From Ralstonia pickettii DTP0602 (GTDB lineage: Bacteria > Pseudomonadota > Gammaproteobacteria > Burkholderiales > Burkholderiaceae), in assembly GCA_000471925.1 (NCBI GenBank), contig CP006668.1:1178001-1242000 (forward strand): DNA of 64,000 nucleotides. Reading direction: 5' to 3'. The translations under genes were made by a program, and so were the position numbers. Of this stretch, positions 43,107-51,841 are shown piece after piece. A model generated the notes under the pieces. The model was not told the origin of the DNA, ran no database searches, and saw nothing but the letters and a program-made list of their open reading frames with translations. Positions within the stretch are counted from its first letter, which is position 1. Each line of letters starts with the position of its first letter.

Positions 43107-44351
43107 ATGCAGCAGCAGAAGAAACGTACCCTGATCGCTCTCGCCATCGTCGTGGTGCTGGGCGCCGGCGTGGCCGCCGCGGCCCTGCGCGGTGCGTGGC
43201 ATGGCGGCGAAGCCCATGCCAACACCCCGCCGCCCGCGCCGGCCATTGAAGTGGCCGCAGTGGTCGGCCAGACCATCACCGAGTGGGACGAATTCTCCGG
43301 CCGCCTGGAGGCGGTTGAGAGAGTGGAGATACGCCCGCGCGTCGGCGGCACCATCGACGCCGTGCACTTCCGCGAAGGCGCGCTGGTAAAGAAGGGCGAT
43401 CCGCTCTTCACCATCGACCCGCGTCCTTATGCCGCGGAAGTGGCCCGCGCCGAAGCCGCGCTGGCCGCCGCGCAGGTGCGCGCTGCCCATGCGCAGAGCG
43501 AACAGACGCGCGCCCAGCGGCTGCTGGATGACAACGCGATCTCGCGCCGCGAGTTCGACGAGCGCATCAACGCCGCCCGCGAAACTGGCGCCAACGTCCG
43601 CGGCGCGCAGGCACAGCTGGAAACCGCGCGCCTGAACCTCGCCTACACCCGCATCACCGCGCCGGTGGCCGGGCGCGTGTCGCGTGCGGAGATCACCGTC
43701 GGCAACCTGGTGGCACCGGGCGCGGCTTCGCCGGCGCTGACCACGGTGGTGTCGGTGTCGCCGGTCTATGCCAGCTTCGAGATCGACGAGCAGAGCTACC
43801 TGCGCTACACCGCGCCTGGCGCGGGCGGCGGCCAGGCCAACCTGCCGGTCTACCTGGGCCTGGCCAACGAAGACGGCCATCCGCACCAGGGCAAGATCCA
43901 GTCGGTTGACAACCGGCTCGACCCGCGCAGCGGCACCATCCGCGTGCGCGCGGTGTTCGAGAACGACGACGGGCGCCTGCTGCCGGGCCTGTACGCCAAG
44001 GTCAAGATGGGCGGCGGCGCGCCGCACCCGGCGGTGCTGGTCAATGACCGCGCGGTTGGCACCGACCAGGGCAAGAAGTTCGTGCTGGTGCTGGACAAGA
44101 CCAACAAGCTGGTCTACCGCGAAGTCGAGCTCGGACCCAACTACGAAGGCCTGCGCGTGATCCGCAAGGGCGTGAAGGCGGGCGAGACCATCGTCGTCAA
44201 CGGCCTGCAGCGCGTGCGGCCGGGCGATACGGTGCAGCCGAAGACGGTGGCGATGGCTTACCGCAGCGAACTGGAACCGCGCGGCGTTGTGCCGGACCGC
44301 AAGCAGGCAGCGAGCGAGAAGGGCGAGGCTGAGGCAAAGCCGGTGAGTTGA
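43107..44351 (+). CDS. RND efflux periplasmic adaptor (MexE/AcrA type)
   Basis: A 414-residue membrane fusion protein. It has an N-terminal membrane anchor (LIALAIVVVLGAGVAAAAL) and no lipobox cysteine, a lipoyl half-motif (EIRPRVGGTIDAVHFREGALVKKGDPLFTID), an alpha hairpin (about 110-170), the second lipoyl half (YTRITAPVAGRVSRAEITVGNLV) and beta-barrel and proximal domains. It links the inner-membrane pump to the outer-membrane channel encoded downstream. The ATG at 43107 follows CAGGAGTTTG. The MexEF-OprN group is the best match in style. No TetR or AraC regulator sits next to the operon. Confidence 0.9.
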   Translation: MQQQKKRTLIALAIVVVLGAGVAAAALRGAWHGGEAHANTPPPAPAIEVAAVVGQTITEWDEFSGRLEAVERVEIRPRVGGTIDAVHFREGALVKKGDPLFTIDPRPYAAEVARAEAALAAAQVRAAHAQSEQTRAQRLLDDNAISRREFDERINAARETGANVRGAQAQLETARLNLAYTRITAPVAGRVSRAEITVGNLVAPGAASPALTTVVSVSPVYASFEIDEQSYLRYTAPGAGGGQANLPVYLGLANEDGHPHQGKIQSVDNRLDPRSGTIRVRAVFENDDGRLLPGLYAKVKMGGGAPHPAVLVNDRAVGTDQGKKFVLVLDKTNKLVYREVELGPNYEGLRVIRKGVKAGETIVVNGLQRVRPGDTVQPKTVAMAYRSELEPRGVVPDRKQAASEKGEAEAKPVS

Positions 44352-44374
44352 GTCATGCGAGCCGATGGTTTGCT

Positions 44375-44400
44375 CCCCTCTCCCGCTTGCGGGAGAGGGG
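44375..44400. repeat. Dispersed CCCCTCTCCCGC palindrome, copy 2
   Basis: CCCCTCTCCCGC-TT-GCGGGAGAGGGG is a perfect 12-bp stem placed between the adaptor and pump genes of the RND operon. It is the second copy of the palindrome at 39773. Its place inside an operon may affect message stability or translation balance. Confidence 0.65.
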
Positions 44401-44498
44401 ACCGGCCTGATGAACATTTAATGCCGTCGCCCCTGGCAATCGCCTGAACGCGCAGACCGAGCGTCCGTAGTTCTTATCGTTCCCAAGCTGTTGATGGT

Positions 44499-44514
44499 GC
44501 CCGCCACGGCGGGC
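44499..44514 (+). other. GC-rich hairpin ahead of the RND pump gene
   Basis: GCCCGCC-AC-GGCGGGC can fold into a tight hairpin 30 bases before the pump start codon at 44545. It could lower ribosome access or act in post-transcriptional control. There is no direct support. Confidence 0.3.
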
Positions 44515-44544
44515 CGCCAGGGGAGCGCTTTAGCAGAGACCAAG

Positions 44545-47500
44545 ATGAATCTCTCAAAATTCTTTATCGACCGCCCCATCTTCGCGGGGGTGCTGTCGGT
44601 GCTGATCTTCCTGATTGGCGCCATATCGATGTTCAAGTTGCCGATCTCGGAGTACCCGGAAGTGGTACCGCCCTCGGTGGTGGTGCGCGCGCAGTATCCG
44701 GGCGCCAACCCGAAGGTGATTGCCGAGACGGTGGCGTCGCCGCTGGAAGAGCAGATCAACGGCGTCGAGGACATGCTCTACATGTCGTCGCAGTCCAACA
44801 GCGACGGCCTGCTCACGCTGACCGTGACCTTCAAGCTGGGCACCGACCCGGACAAGGCCCAGCAGCTGGTGCAGAACCGCGTGTCGCAGGCCGAGCCGCG
44901 CCTGCCGGAAGACGTGCGCCGGCTGGGCATCACCACGGTCAAGAGCTCGCCGGACCTGACCATGGTGGTCCACCTGGTCTCGCCCAACGACCGCTATGAC
45001 ATGACGTACCTGCGCAACTACGCGGTGATCAACGTCAAGGACCGCCTCGCGCGGATCCAGGGCGTGGGCCAGGTGCAGCTGTTCGGCTCGGGCGACTACG
45101 CCATGCGCGTGTGGCTCAACCCGGAGAAGATGGCCGAGCGCCAGCTCGCCACCAGCGACGTGGTCAAGGCCATCCGCGAGCAGAACGTGCAGGTGGCGGC
45201 CGGCGTGATCGGGCAGTCGCCGTCGCTGCCGGGTGCCGACCTGCAGCTGTCGGTCAATGCGCAGGGGCGCCTGAGCACGGTGGAGGAGTTCGCCGATATC
45301 GTCGTGCGCACCTCGGCCGACGGCGGCGTGACCTACCTGAAGGACATCGCCCGCATCGAGCTGGGCGCGTCCGAATACGCGCTGCGCTCGCTGCTGGACA
45401 ACAAGCCGGCCGTGGCCATCCCGATCTTCCAGGCACCGGGCTCCAACGCCATCCAGATCTCGGATGACGTGCGCAAGACCATGGAAGAACTGAAGCAGAA
45501 CTTCCCGGACGGCATCGACTACAGCATTGTCTATGACCCGACGCAGTTCGTGCGCCACTCGATCGAGGCGGTGACGCATACGCTGTTCGAGGCCATCGCG
45601 CTGGTGGTGCTGGTGGTGATCCTGTTCCTGCAGACCTGGCGTGCGTCGATCATCCCGCTGCTGGCGGTGCCGGTGTCGATCGTCGGTACCTTTGGCCTGA
45701 TGCATGCGTTCGGCTTCTCGATCAACGCGCTGTCGCTGTTCGGGCTGGTGCTGGCGATCGGGATCGTGGTCGATGACGCGATCGTGGTGGTGGAGAACGT
45801 CGAGCGCAATATCGAGGAGGGGCTGACGCCGAAGGAGGCTACCTACAAGGCCATGCGCGAAGTCAGCGGCCCCATTATCGCCATCGCGCTGACGCTGATC
45901 GCCGTGTTCGTGCCGCTGGCCTTCATGAGCGGCCTGACCGGCCAGTTCTACAAGCAGTTCGCGCTGACGATCTCGATCTCGACCATTATCTCGGCGTTCA
46001 ACTCGCTGACGCTGTCGCCAGCGCTGTCGGCCCTGCTGCTGAAGAGCCACGACGCGCCCAAGGACTGGTTGTCGCGCGGCATGGATCGCGTGTTCGGCGG
46101 CTTCTTCAAGCGCTTCAACAACTTCTTCGGCCGCAGCGCGGAAAGCTATGGCCGTGGCGTGAAGGGCGTGATCCGCCGCAAGGGCTCGGTGTTCGGCGTG
46201 TATGCGGTGATGCTGGCGCTGACCTGGGGCGTGTTCCAGCTGGTGCCCAAGGGCTTCGTGCCGGCGCAGGACAAGCAGTACCTGGTGAGCTTTGCCAAGC
46301 TGCCCGACGGCGCCACGCTGGACCGTACCGAGGACGTGATCCGCAAGATGAGCGACATCGCGCTCAAGCATCCGGGCGTGGAATCGGCGGTGGCCTTCCC
46401 GGGCCTGTCGATCAACGGCTTCACCAACAGCCCGAGCGCCGGCATCGTGTTCGCCACGCTCAAGCCGTTTGACGAGCGCAAGAGCGCGGAGCTGTCGGGT
46501 GCGGCCATCGCGGCGGACCTGAACCAGAAGTATGCGGCGATCCAGGACGCGTTTATCGCGGTGTTTCCGCCGCCGCCCGTGCAGGGCCTGGGCACCATCG
46601 GCGGCTTCAAGCTGATGATCGAGGACCGTGCCGCGCTGGGCTATGACGCGCTGTTCGAGGCCACCAACGCGTTCGCCAACAAGGCGCGCGCCACGCCCGA
46701 GCTGGCCGGCATCTTCAGCAACTACCAGGTCAACGTGCCGCAGCTCGATGTCAAGCTGGACCGTGTCAAGGCCAAGCAGCTGGGTGTGCCCGTGACCGAT
46801 GTGTTCGACACGCTGCAGACCTATCTTGGCTCGGCCTACGTCAACGACTTCAACAAGTTCGGCCGGACCTACCAGGTCAAGGTGCAGGCAGACGCGCCGT
46901 TCCGCGCCCATGCCGAGGACATCCTGCAGCTGAAGACGCGCAACGCCGCCGGCGACATGGTGCCGCTGTCGTCGCTGGTGCAGGTGAAGCAGGGCTTCGG
47001 CCCGGACAGCGTGGTGCGCTACAACGGCTTTACCGCCGCCGACATGAACGGCGGCCCCGCGCCCGGCTTCTCGTCGGGCCAGGCCCAGGCCGCTGCGGAG
47101 CGCATTGCCGCCGAGACCCTGCCCAAGGGCATCAAGTTCGAATGGACCGAGCTGACCTACCAGGACATCCTGGCCGGCAATGCAGGCGTGTGGATCTTCC
47201 CGCTGTGCGTGCTGCTGGTGTTCCTGGTGCTGGCCGCCCAGTATGAAAGCCTGACGCTGCCGCTGGCGGTGATCCTGATCGTGCCGTTGAGCCTGCTGGC
47301 CGCGATGACCGGGGTGTGGTTGACGCGTGGGGACAACAACATCTTCACGCAGATCGGTTTCATCGTGCTGGTCGGATTGTCAGCGAAGAACGCGATCCTG
47401 ATCGTGGAGTTCGCACGCGAGCTTGAGCATCACGGCCGCACCGTGGTGCAGGCCGCGATCGAAGCCAGCCGCCTGCGCCTGCGCCCGATCCTGATGACTT

Positions 47501-47730
47501 CGTTCGCGTTCATCATGGGCGTGGTGCCGCTGGTGGTATCGAGCGGCGCCGGTTCGGAGATGCGCCATGCGATGGGCGTGGCGGTGTTCGCGGGCATGCT
47601 CGGCGTGACGTTCTTCGGGCTGTTCCTGACGCCGGTGTTCTATGTGGCGCTGCGGTTGTTTGCCACGCGCGGCCAGCGCCGCGCCGCAACGCAAGAGCAA
47701 GGCACGCGCCTGACCGCATCGGCTGAATAA
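44545..47730 (+). CDS. RND multidrug efflux pump, inner-membrane transporter (MexF/AcrB type)
   Basis: A 1061-residue HAE1-family RND transporter of normal length. The first helix is FFIDRPIFAGVLSVLIFLIG. The TM4 proton-relay segment is GIVVDDAIVVVENVERN, with the paired aspartates. Two large periplasmic loops and the TM10-11 region (QIGFIVLVGLSAKNAILIVEFA, RLRLRPILMTSFAFIMGVVPL) complete the layout. It exports drugs or solvents using the proton gradient. The ATG at 44545 gives the conserved N-terminus. The 193-base gap after the adaptor gene holds two hairpins. Its stop TAA shares a base with the next ATG. Confidence 0.94.
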   Translation: MNLSKFFIDRPIFAGVLSVLIFLIGAISMFKLPISEYPEVVPPSVVVRAQYPGANPKVIAETVASPLEEQINGVEDMLYMSSQSNSDGLLTLTVTFKLGTDPDKAQQLVQNRVSQAEPRLPEDVRRLGITTVKSSPDLTMVVHLVSPNDRYDMTYLRNYAVINVKDRLARIQGVGQVQLFGSGDYAMRVWLNPEKMAERQLATSDVVKAIREQNVQVAAGVIGQSPSLPGADLQLSVNAQGRLSTVEEFADIVVRTSADGGVTYLKDIARIELGASEYALRSLLDNKPAVAIPIFQAPGSNAIQISDDVRKTMEELKQNFPDGIDYSIVYDPTQFVRHSIEAVTHTLFEAIALVVLVVILFLQTWRASIIPLLAVPVSIVGTFGLMHAFGFSINALSLFGLVLAIGIVVDDAIVVVENVERNIEEGLTPKEATYKAMREVSGPIIAIALTLIAVFVPLAFMSGLTGQFYKQFALTISISTIISAFNSLTLSPALSALLLKSHDAPKDWLSRGMDRVFGGFFKRFNNFFGRSAESYGRGVKGVIRRKGSVFGVYAVMLALTWGVFQLVPKGFVPAQDKQYLVSFAKLPDGATLDRTEDVIRKMSDIALKHPGVESAVAFPGLSINGFTNSPSAGIVFATLKPFDERKSAELSGAAIAADLNQKYAAIQDAFIAVFPPPPVQGLGTIGGFKLMIEDRAALGYDALFEATNAFANKARATPELAGIFSNYQVNVPQLDVKLDRVKAKQLGVPVTDVFDTLQTYLGSAYVNDFNKFGRTYQVKVQADAPFRAHAEDILQLKTRNAAGDMVPLSSLVQVKQGFGPDSVVRYNGFTAADMNGGPAPGFSSGQAQAAAERIAAETLPKGIKFEWTELTYQDILAGNAGVWIFPLCVLLVFLVLAAQYESLTLPLAVILIVPLSLLAAMTGVWLTRGDNNIFTQIGFIVLVGLSAKNAILIVEFARELEHHGRTVVQAAIEASRLRLRPILMTSFAFIMGVVPLVVSSGAGSEMRHAMGVAVFAGMLGVTFFGLFLTPVFYVALRLFATRGQRRAATQEQGTRLTASAE

Positions 47731-49277
47731 TGGTGATCAACATGAATGCCCCTGCATTTTCGACCGCATTTTCGACATATCAATGGCTGCCCAGACTGGC
47801 CACGCTGGCCGCGGCGCTAGTGTTGGCCGGCTGCTCGCTGGCCCCGACCTACAAGGTGCCGGAAACGGCCACCGTGCCGGCCTTCAAGGAAGCCGAGGCC
47901 GCGCAGACCGAAGGCGCGCAATGGAAGACCGCGACGCCGGCCGAAGGCCAGCATCGCGGCGAGTGGTGGAAGATCTTCGGTGACCCCGAGCTGGACCGCC
48001 TGATCGTCGCCGCCGATTCCTCCAACCAGGACCTGGCGATCGCCGCGGCCCGGCTGAAGCAGGCGCGAGCCTTCACGGGCGCCACCGAGGCGGACCTCTA
48101 CCCGCAGCTGAGCGTGGGGCTGGACCCGACCCGCTCGCAGCCGTCGGCTGCGTCGCAAGGCCTGCCCGATGGCACACGGGTGTCGCCGCAGACGGTGCTC
48201 AAGGCGCGCGCCTTTGCCAGCTATGAGCTCGACCTGTTCGGCCGCGTCGCCTCCAGCGTCAACGCCGCGCGTGCCGAAGGGGAGGCCGCCGAGGACCTGT
48301 ACCGCTCGGTGCAGCTCGCGCTGCAGGCCGACGTGGCGCAGGCGTATTTCGCGCTGCGCACGCTCGACAGTGAGCGCGACTTGCTCAATGCGACGATCAA
48401 GCTGCGCGAGGACGCATTGTCGCTGCTGAAGAAGCGCTACGACGCCGGCGAAACCACTGACCTGGACCCGGCGCGTGCCGAGGCCGAACTGGGCACCGCG
48501 CGCGCGGACCTGGCCGGCATCGAGCGCCGCCGCGCCAACCAGGAGCATGCGCTGGCTGTGCTGACCGGCGTGCCGCCCGCGGCGTTCTCGCTGCCGGCGC
48601 GGCCGTTCGACGCCGCGCCTATCGCGGTGCCGGCGGGGCTGCCGTCCGAACTGCTGGAGCGCCGGCCCGACATCGCAGCGGCAGAGCGCCAGATGGCCGC
48701 CGCCAATGCCCGCATCGGCGTGGCCAAGGCGGCGTTCTTCCCGCGCATCACGCTGACCGGGCTGTTCGGCTTCGAGTCGGCGGACCTGTCGAACCTGTTC
48801 AAGTGGTCGTCGCGCACGTGGATGCTGGGGCCGCTGATCGGCTCCACCATCGCACAGACCGTGTTCGATGGCGGCCGCAACCGCGCCAACCTGGCCGGCA
48901 CGCGGGCCGCGCATGAGGAAAGCGTGGCGGCGTACCGGCAGACCGTGCTGGTGGCCTTCCGCGAAGTGGAAGACAGCCTGGCTGATGTGCGCTGGCTGAG
49001 CCAGCAGGCGGGCGCGCTGGACAGCGCACTGGGCGGCGCACGGCGCGCCGCGCGCATCTCGCGCAGCCGCTATGACGCCGGCGCGGTCGACTACCTGACC
49101 GTGATCGATGCCGACCGCACCGTGCTGCAATCGCAGCGCGAGGCCAACCAGGTGGCCGGTTTGCGCGCTGCCGCAACGGTCTCGCTGGTGCGCCGGCTGG
49201 GCGGCGGCTGGGGCCCGTTGCCGGAGACGGTCGCGGCCAGCCAGCCGGCGAGTGGCGCCGCGGCACCGAGCCGGTGA
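47730..49277 (+). CDS. Outer-membrane efflux channel lipoprotein (OprM/OprN family)
   Basis: A 515-residue TolC-like factor of the NodT/OprM group. The lipobox is LVLAGCSLAP. The paired OEP repeats follow (FGDPELDRLIVAADSSNQDL, YELDLFGRVASSVNAARAE, RRPDIAAAERQMAAANARIGVAKAAFFPRITL, DGGRNRANL). It forms the exit duct for the pump. The start overlaps the pump stop (TAATG). An ATG at 47742 (MNAPAFSTAF) is an equally good start. It completes a full three-part efflux system. Confidence 0.92.
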   Translation: MVINMNAPAFSTAFSTYQWLPRLATLAAALVLAGCSLAPTYKVPETATVPAFKEAEAAQTEGAQWKTATPAEGQHRGEWWKIFGDPELDRLIVAADSSNQDLAIAAARLKQARAFTGATEADLYPQLSVGLDPTRSQPSAASQGLPDGTRVSPQTVLKARAFASYELDLFGRVASSVNAARAEGEAAEDLYRSVQLALQADVAQAYFALRTLDSERDLLNATIKLREDALSLLKKRYDAGETTDLDPARAEAELGTARADLAGIERRRANQEHALAVLTGVPPAAFSLPARPFDAAPIAVPAGLPSELLERRPDIAAAERQMAAANARIGVAKAAFFPRITLTGLFGFESADLSNLFKWSSRTWMLGPLIGSTIAQTVFDGGRNRANLAGTRAAHEESVAAYRQTVLVAFREVEDSLADVRWLSQQAGALDSALGGARRAARISRSRYDAGAVDYLTVIDADRTVLQSQREANQVAGLRAAATVSLVRRLGGGWGPLPETVAASQPASGAAAPSR

Positions 49278-49319
49278 CGCCGCACGCCGGCACGCCCTAG
49301 CGGCGGCGGGGCTGGCGCG

Positions 49320-49348
49320 ATGCATCCGAATCACTACACTGGATGCAT
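49320..49348. promoter_or_regulatory. Palindrome between efflux channel and SRPBCC genes
   Basis: ATGCATCC at 49320-49327 and GGATGCAT at 49341-49348 form a perfect 8-base-arm dyad with a 13-base spacer. It lies 43 bases after the channel gene and 71 before the next start. It could be an operator. No adjacent regulator gene suggests a binder. Confidence 0.35.
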
Positions 49349-49418
49349 TGCGCCATGCGCCCGGGGCGCGCGTTTGCGCCCTGGGTTGCGCCCTGTGGGT
49401 GCGCCCCTTCCCGCTCAC

Positions 49419-49988
49419 ATGCATCGACACAAGAAACGGCTCTTGCTCTGGGTACTGATTGTCGCGGTGGTCATCGTGGCGGCGCTGTTCGTGCCGCTGC
49501 CCTGGGCTGACCGCACCCGCATCCACAATGAAGTGGTGATTGCCCGGCCCCCGGCCGAGGTATTTGCCTACGTCTCCACCCCACAGAACTGGCCGAAGTG
49601 GCATCCGTCGTCGCTGGGCGTGTCCGGCGCGACCGACCATTCACTGGCGCCCGGCGAACGCGTCACCGAGACCTTCGTGGTCGCCGGGCGCAGCGGCGTG
49701 GTGGTCTGGACCGTCACCAAAAGCCAGCCGCCGCGCACCTGGTCGATCGATGGCGAGGTCGAGGGCCGCAAGGCCGGCACCGTGACCTACACGCTCACGC
49801 CCGCCATGACGCCGTCGCTGACGCCCTCGGCGGAAAGCACGCGTTTCGAACGCGAATTCACCTACCGGTCGCCTACGCTGCTCTTTGCGCTGCTCAACCG
49901 CGTGCTGCTGCGCGCGCGCATCCAGGCCGAATCGACCGAGGCCGTCAACCGGCTCAAGGCCAGGCTGGAGGCGCCGCGGTCGCCATAA
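49419..49988 (+). CDS. SRPBCC family membrane-anchored protein
   Basis: A 189-residue protein with one N-terminal membrane helix (LLLWVLIVAVVIVAALFVPL) and a START/SRPBCC-type ligand-binding domain (VVIARPPAEVFAYVSTPQNWPKWHPSS through RFEREFTY). These domains bind hydrophobic ligands such as lipids or polyketides. The ATG at 49419 is preferred over an upstream start that adds an arginine- and proline-rich leader. The gene stands alone downstream of the RND operon. Its ligand is unknown. Confidence 0.75.
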   Translation: MHRHKKRLLLWVLIVAVVIVAALFVPLPWADRTRIHNEVVIARPPAEVFAYVSTPQNWPKWHPSSLGVSGATDHSLAPGERVTETFVVAGRSGVVVWTVTKSQPPRTWSIDGEVEGRKAGTVTYTLTPAMTPSLTPSAESTRFEREFTYRSPTLLFALLNRVLLRARIQAESTEAVNRLKARLEAPRSP

Positions 49989-50110
49989 TGCCGTGGTGCG
50001 CCCTGCGTCGCGCGGGGCGCCGGCGGCCCCTGGGGCGCTGCGCCTTGCACGGGGCACCGATCCGGCCTAAGTTGGAACCACCACCCCCAAGGGTGTCCGC
50101 CGAGGCCATC

Positions 50111-50590
50111 ATGTCGTTCCTATTGCAATCCAGCGCATTTGCCGCGGGCGGCGAGATTCCCGCGCAGCACACCTGTGAAGGCGCCGACATCTCCCCGCCG
50201 CTTGCCTGGTCCGGCCTGCCGCCCGGCACCGCCAGCCTGGCGCTGATCGTCGACGATCCCGATGCGCCGGACCCCGCCGCGCCCAAGATGACCTGGGTCC
50301 ACTGGGTGCTCTACAACCTGCCGCCCCATGCGGAAGCGCTGCCTGCCGACATTGCCAAGGCCGGCTTGCCCGCCGGCACGCGCGAAGGGTTGAACGACTG
50401 GCACCGCACCGGTTACGGCGGGCCATGCCCGCCGATCGGGCGGCACCGCTATTTCTTCAAGCTGTATGCGCTGGATGCGGAACTGCCCGATCTCGGCACG
50501 CCCGACAAGGCTGCGGTGGAGCGCGCGATGCAGCGCCATGTGCTGGCCAGCGCCGAGCTGATCGGGACTTACCAGAAGCTGCAGCGCTAG
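50111..50590 (+). CDS. YbhB/YbcL family Raf-kinase-inhibitor-like protein
   Basis: A 159-residue PEBP-fold protein, with the conserved blocks HTCEGADISPPLAWSGLP, ALIVDDPDAPDP, WVHWVLYNLP and GYGGPCPPIGRHRYFFKLYAL. It has no signal peptide, so it is cytoplasmic like YbhB. The biological role of bacterial PEBP proteins is poorly known. The ATG at 50111 is the only start near the conserved N-terminus. It lies 122 bases after the SRPBCC gene. Confidence 0.9.
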   Translation: MSFLLQSSAFAAGGEIPAQHTCEGADISPPLAWSGLPPGTASLALIVDDPDAPDPAAPKMTWVHWVLYNLPPHAEALPADIAKAGLPAGTREGLNDWHRTGYGGPCPPIGRHRYFFKLYALDAELPDLGTPDKAAVERAMQRHVLASAELIGTYQKLQR

Positions 50591-50613
50591 TCCGCGTTGC
50601 CGGAGGTATCACC

Positions 50614-51039
50614 ATGTCGTCCCGAACGCTTCACCTCGATGCCACGGGGGTGTCCTGGCAGTGGGCAACGGCAGGGGCCCTGGCCCTGATGCTGTGCGCC
50701 AGCCCGCTGCGCGCCCAGCCACATGAATCCGGCCCGATCACCATCGGTGGCTCGGCGCAGGTGCAAGGCCCGGTGCGGGTGCATGGCACGCTGACCGTTG
50801 CAGGCCGCGTCTTTGCCAGCGGCCCGCTGACCGCGGCCTACTTCACCGGGCCGGTCAGCGCGCGGGCGTTGCCGTATCGTGGCGGCTACCTCAAGGTCTT
50901 CAAGGGGCCGCTGACGGTCCATGGCGACATGGTCGTCAATGGCGACCTGACCGTCGCTGGCCCGCTCACCGTCGACGGCCCCATCGCCGCCAGCGGCGGC
51001 ATCGATGCGGACGGGCCGATGCGCGAGCGCGACTACTGA
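50614..51039 (+). CDS. Secreted repeat protein with bactofilin-like beta-solenoid pattern
   Basis: A 141-residue protein. It has a signal peptide (WATAGALALMLCASPLRAQ, cleavage near 35) followed by about eight short repeats of the form GPLTVxGxhxVxG (GPITIGGSAQVQGPV, GPLTVHGDMVVNGDLTVAG, GPLTVDGPIAASGG). The period of about 6 and 12 residues with small and beta-branched residues predicts a narrow beta-solenoid, as in bactofilins, but here exported. The ATG at 50614 follows CGGAGG. No known family is recognised. A role as a filament, surface scaffold or spacer is inference. Confidence 0.65.
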   Translation: MSSRTLHLDATGVSWQWATAGALALMLCASPLRAQPHESGPITIGGSAQVQGPVRVHGTLTVAGRVFASGPLTAAYFTGPVSARALPYRGGYLKVFKGPLTVHGDMVVNGDLTVAGPLTVDGPIAASGGIDADGPMRERDY

Positions 51040-51146
51040 CGCTGAAGCCTGCGCGTCGCTGCGCGGCCCATAATGCGGCCAGCGCGGCGTTCCCCTGTAG
51101 CACAATACCGGCTTTGCAATTCCTGCAAACCGGATTGGGGAACCGC

Positions 51147-51611
51147 ATGGCAAAACAGGGCGCACTGGGCCTGAAGGGCATTGCATTGATCGAAGCCGCC
51201 AAGGGCTTGCTGGTGATCGTGGCCGGCCTGGGCCTGGCCGCGCTGATCCACCGCGACGCCCAGGCGCTGGCCGAGGCCATCATCCAGCGCCTGCACGTCA
51301 ACCCCGCCAGCCGCTATCCCACCATCTTCCTGTCGCTGCTGGAGCATCCCGATAACGCGCGCCTGTGGGCCATCGGCGGCTCGGCGGCGGTCTATGCGCT
51401 GATGCGCTTTGCCGAAGCCTACGGGCTGTGGCGCGGGCTGGCGTGGGGAAACTGGCTGGGGGTGTGGTCGGGCGGCATCTATATCCCGCTGGAGCTGTAC
51501 GAGGCCTTTGTCCATCCGAGCTGGCTGCATGGCGGTGTGGCGGCGGCCAACCTGCTGGTGGTGCTGTACCTGGCGCGCGGGCTGCTGGCGCGTCGTGGGG
51601 CGGCGGGCTAG
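51147..51611 (+). CDS. DUF2127 family membrane protein
   Basis: A 154-residue inner-membrane protein with four likely helices: IALIEAAKGLLVIVAGLGLAAL, LWAIGGSAAVYALMRFAEA, GNWLGVWSGGIYIPLELYEAF and GVAAANLLVVLYLARGLLA. The start GLKGIALIEAAKG and the RFAEAYGLWRGLAWG block are typical of the DUF2127 group. Function is unknown. The ATG at 51147 follows GGGGAA. Confidence 0.85.
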   Translation: MAKQGALGLKGIALIEAAKGLLVIVAGLGLAALIHRDAQALAEAIIQRLHVNPASRYPTIFLSLLEHPDNARLWAIGGSAAVYALMRFAEAYGLWRGLAWGNWLGVWSGGIYIPLELYEAFVHPSWLHGGVAAANLLVVLYLARGLLARRGAAG

Positions 51612-51772
51612 CGGTCAGGCGACGCGCCCAGCGCCAGGTCGACCAGCAACGGGTCGTGGTCGGACGAGCGCCAGGCATCCGGCGCGTAGTAGGCCGGCAC
51701 CGTGGGTGCACCCGCCGGGGGCGCATAGGAGAAGGTCACGGGCTCGTCGGCGTTGATCGGAAAGCGCGTCAA
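51608..51772 (-). pseudogene. 3' fragment of an ExeM/NucH-type extracellular endonuclease
   Basis: Read on the minus strand, the segment encodes TRFPINADEPVTFSYAPPAG and then YYAPDAWRSSDHDPLLVDLALG before a stop at 51608. The RSSDHDP sequence is the catalytic end motif of the endonuclease/exonuclease/phosphatase fold, and INADEPV is typical of ExeM/NucH enzymes. Only the last about 54 residues remain. The similarity stops exactly where the IS200/IS605-type end begins, so the insertion (or a linked deletion) removed the rest. It slightly overlaps the end of the DUF2127 gene. Confidence 0.7.
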
Positions 51773-51841
51773 ACCTCGCCCTTCAGGGCCCTTCAGGGCG
51801 AGGAAGGATAGCGCGGACGCTGCAGGCGTTCTTCGTGGACG

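Noticed and set aside
44554..46911. A 785-codon minus-strand frame opposite the RND pump
   Set aside because: It is an antisense shadow of a full-length, highly conserved transporter.
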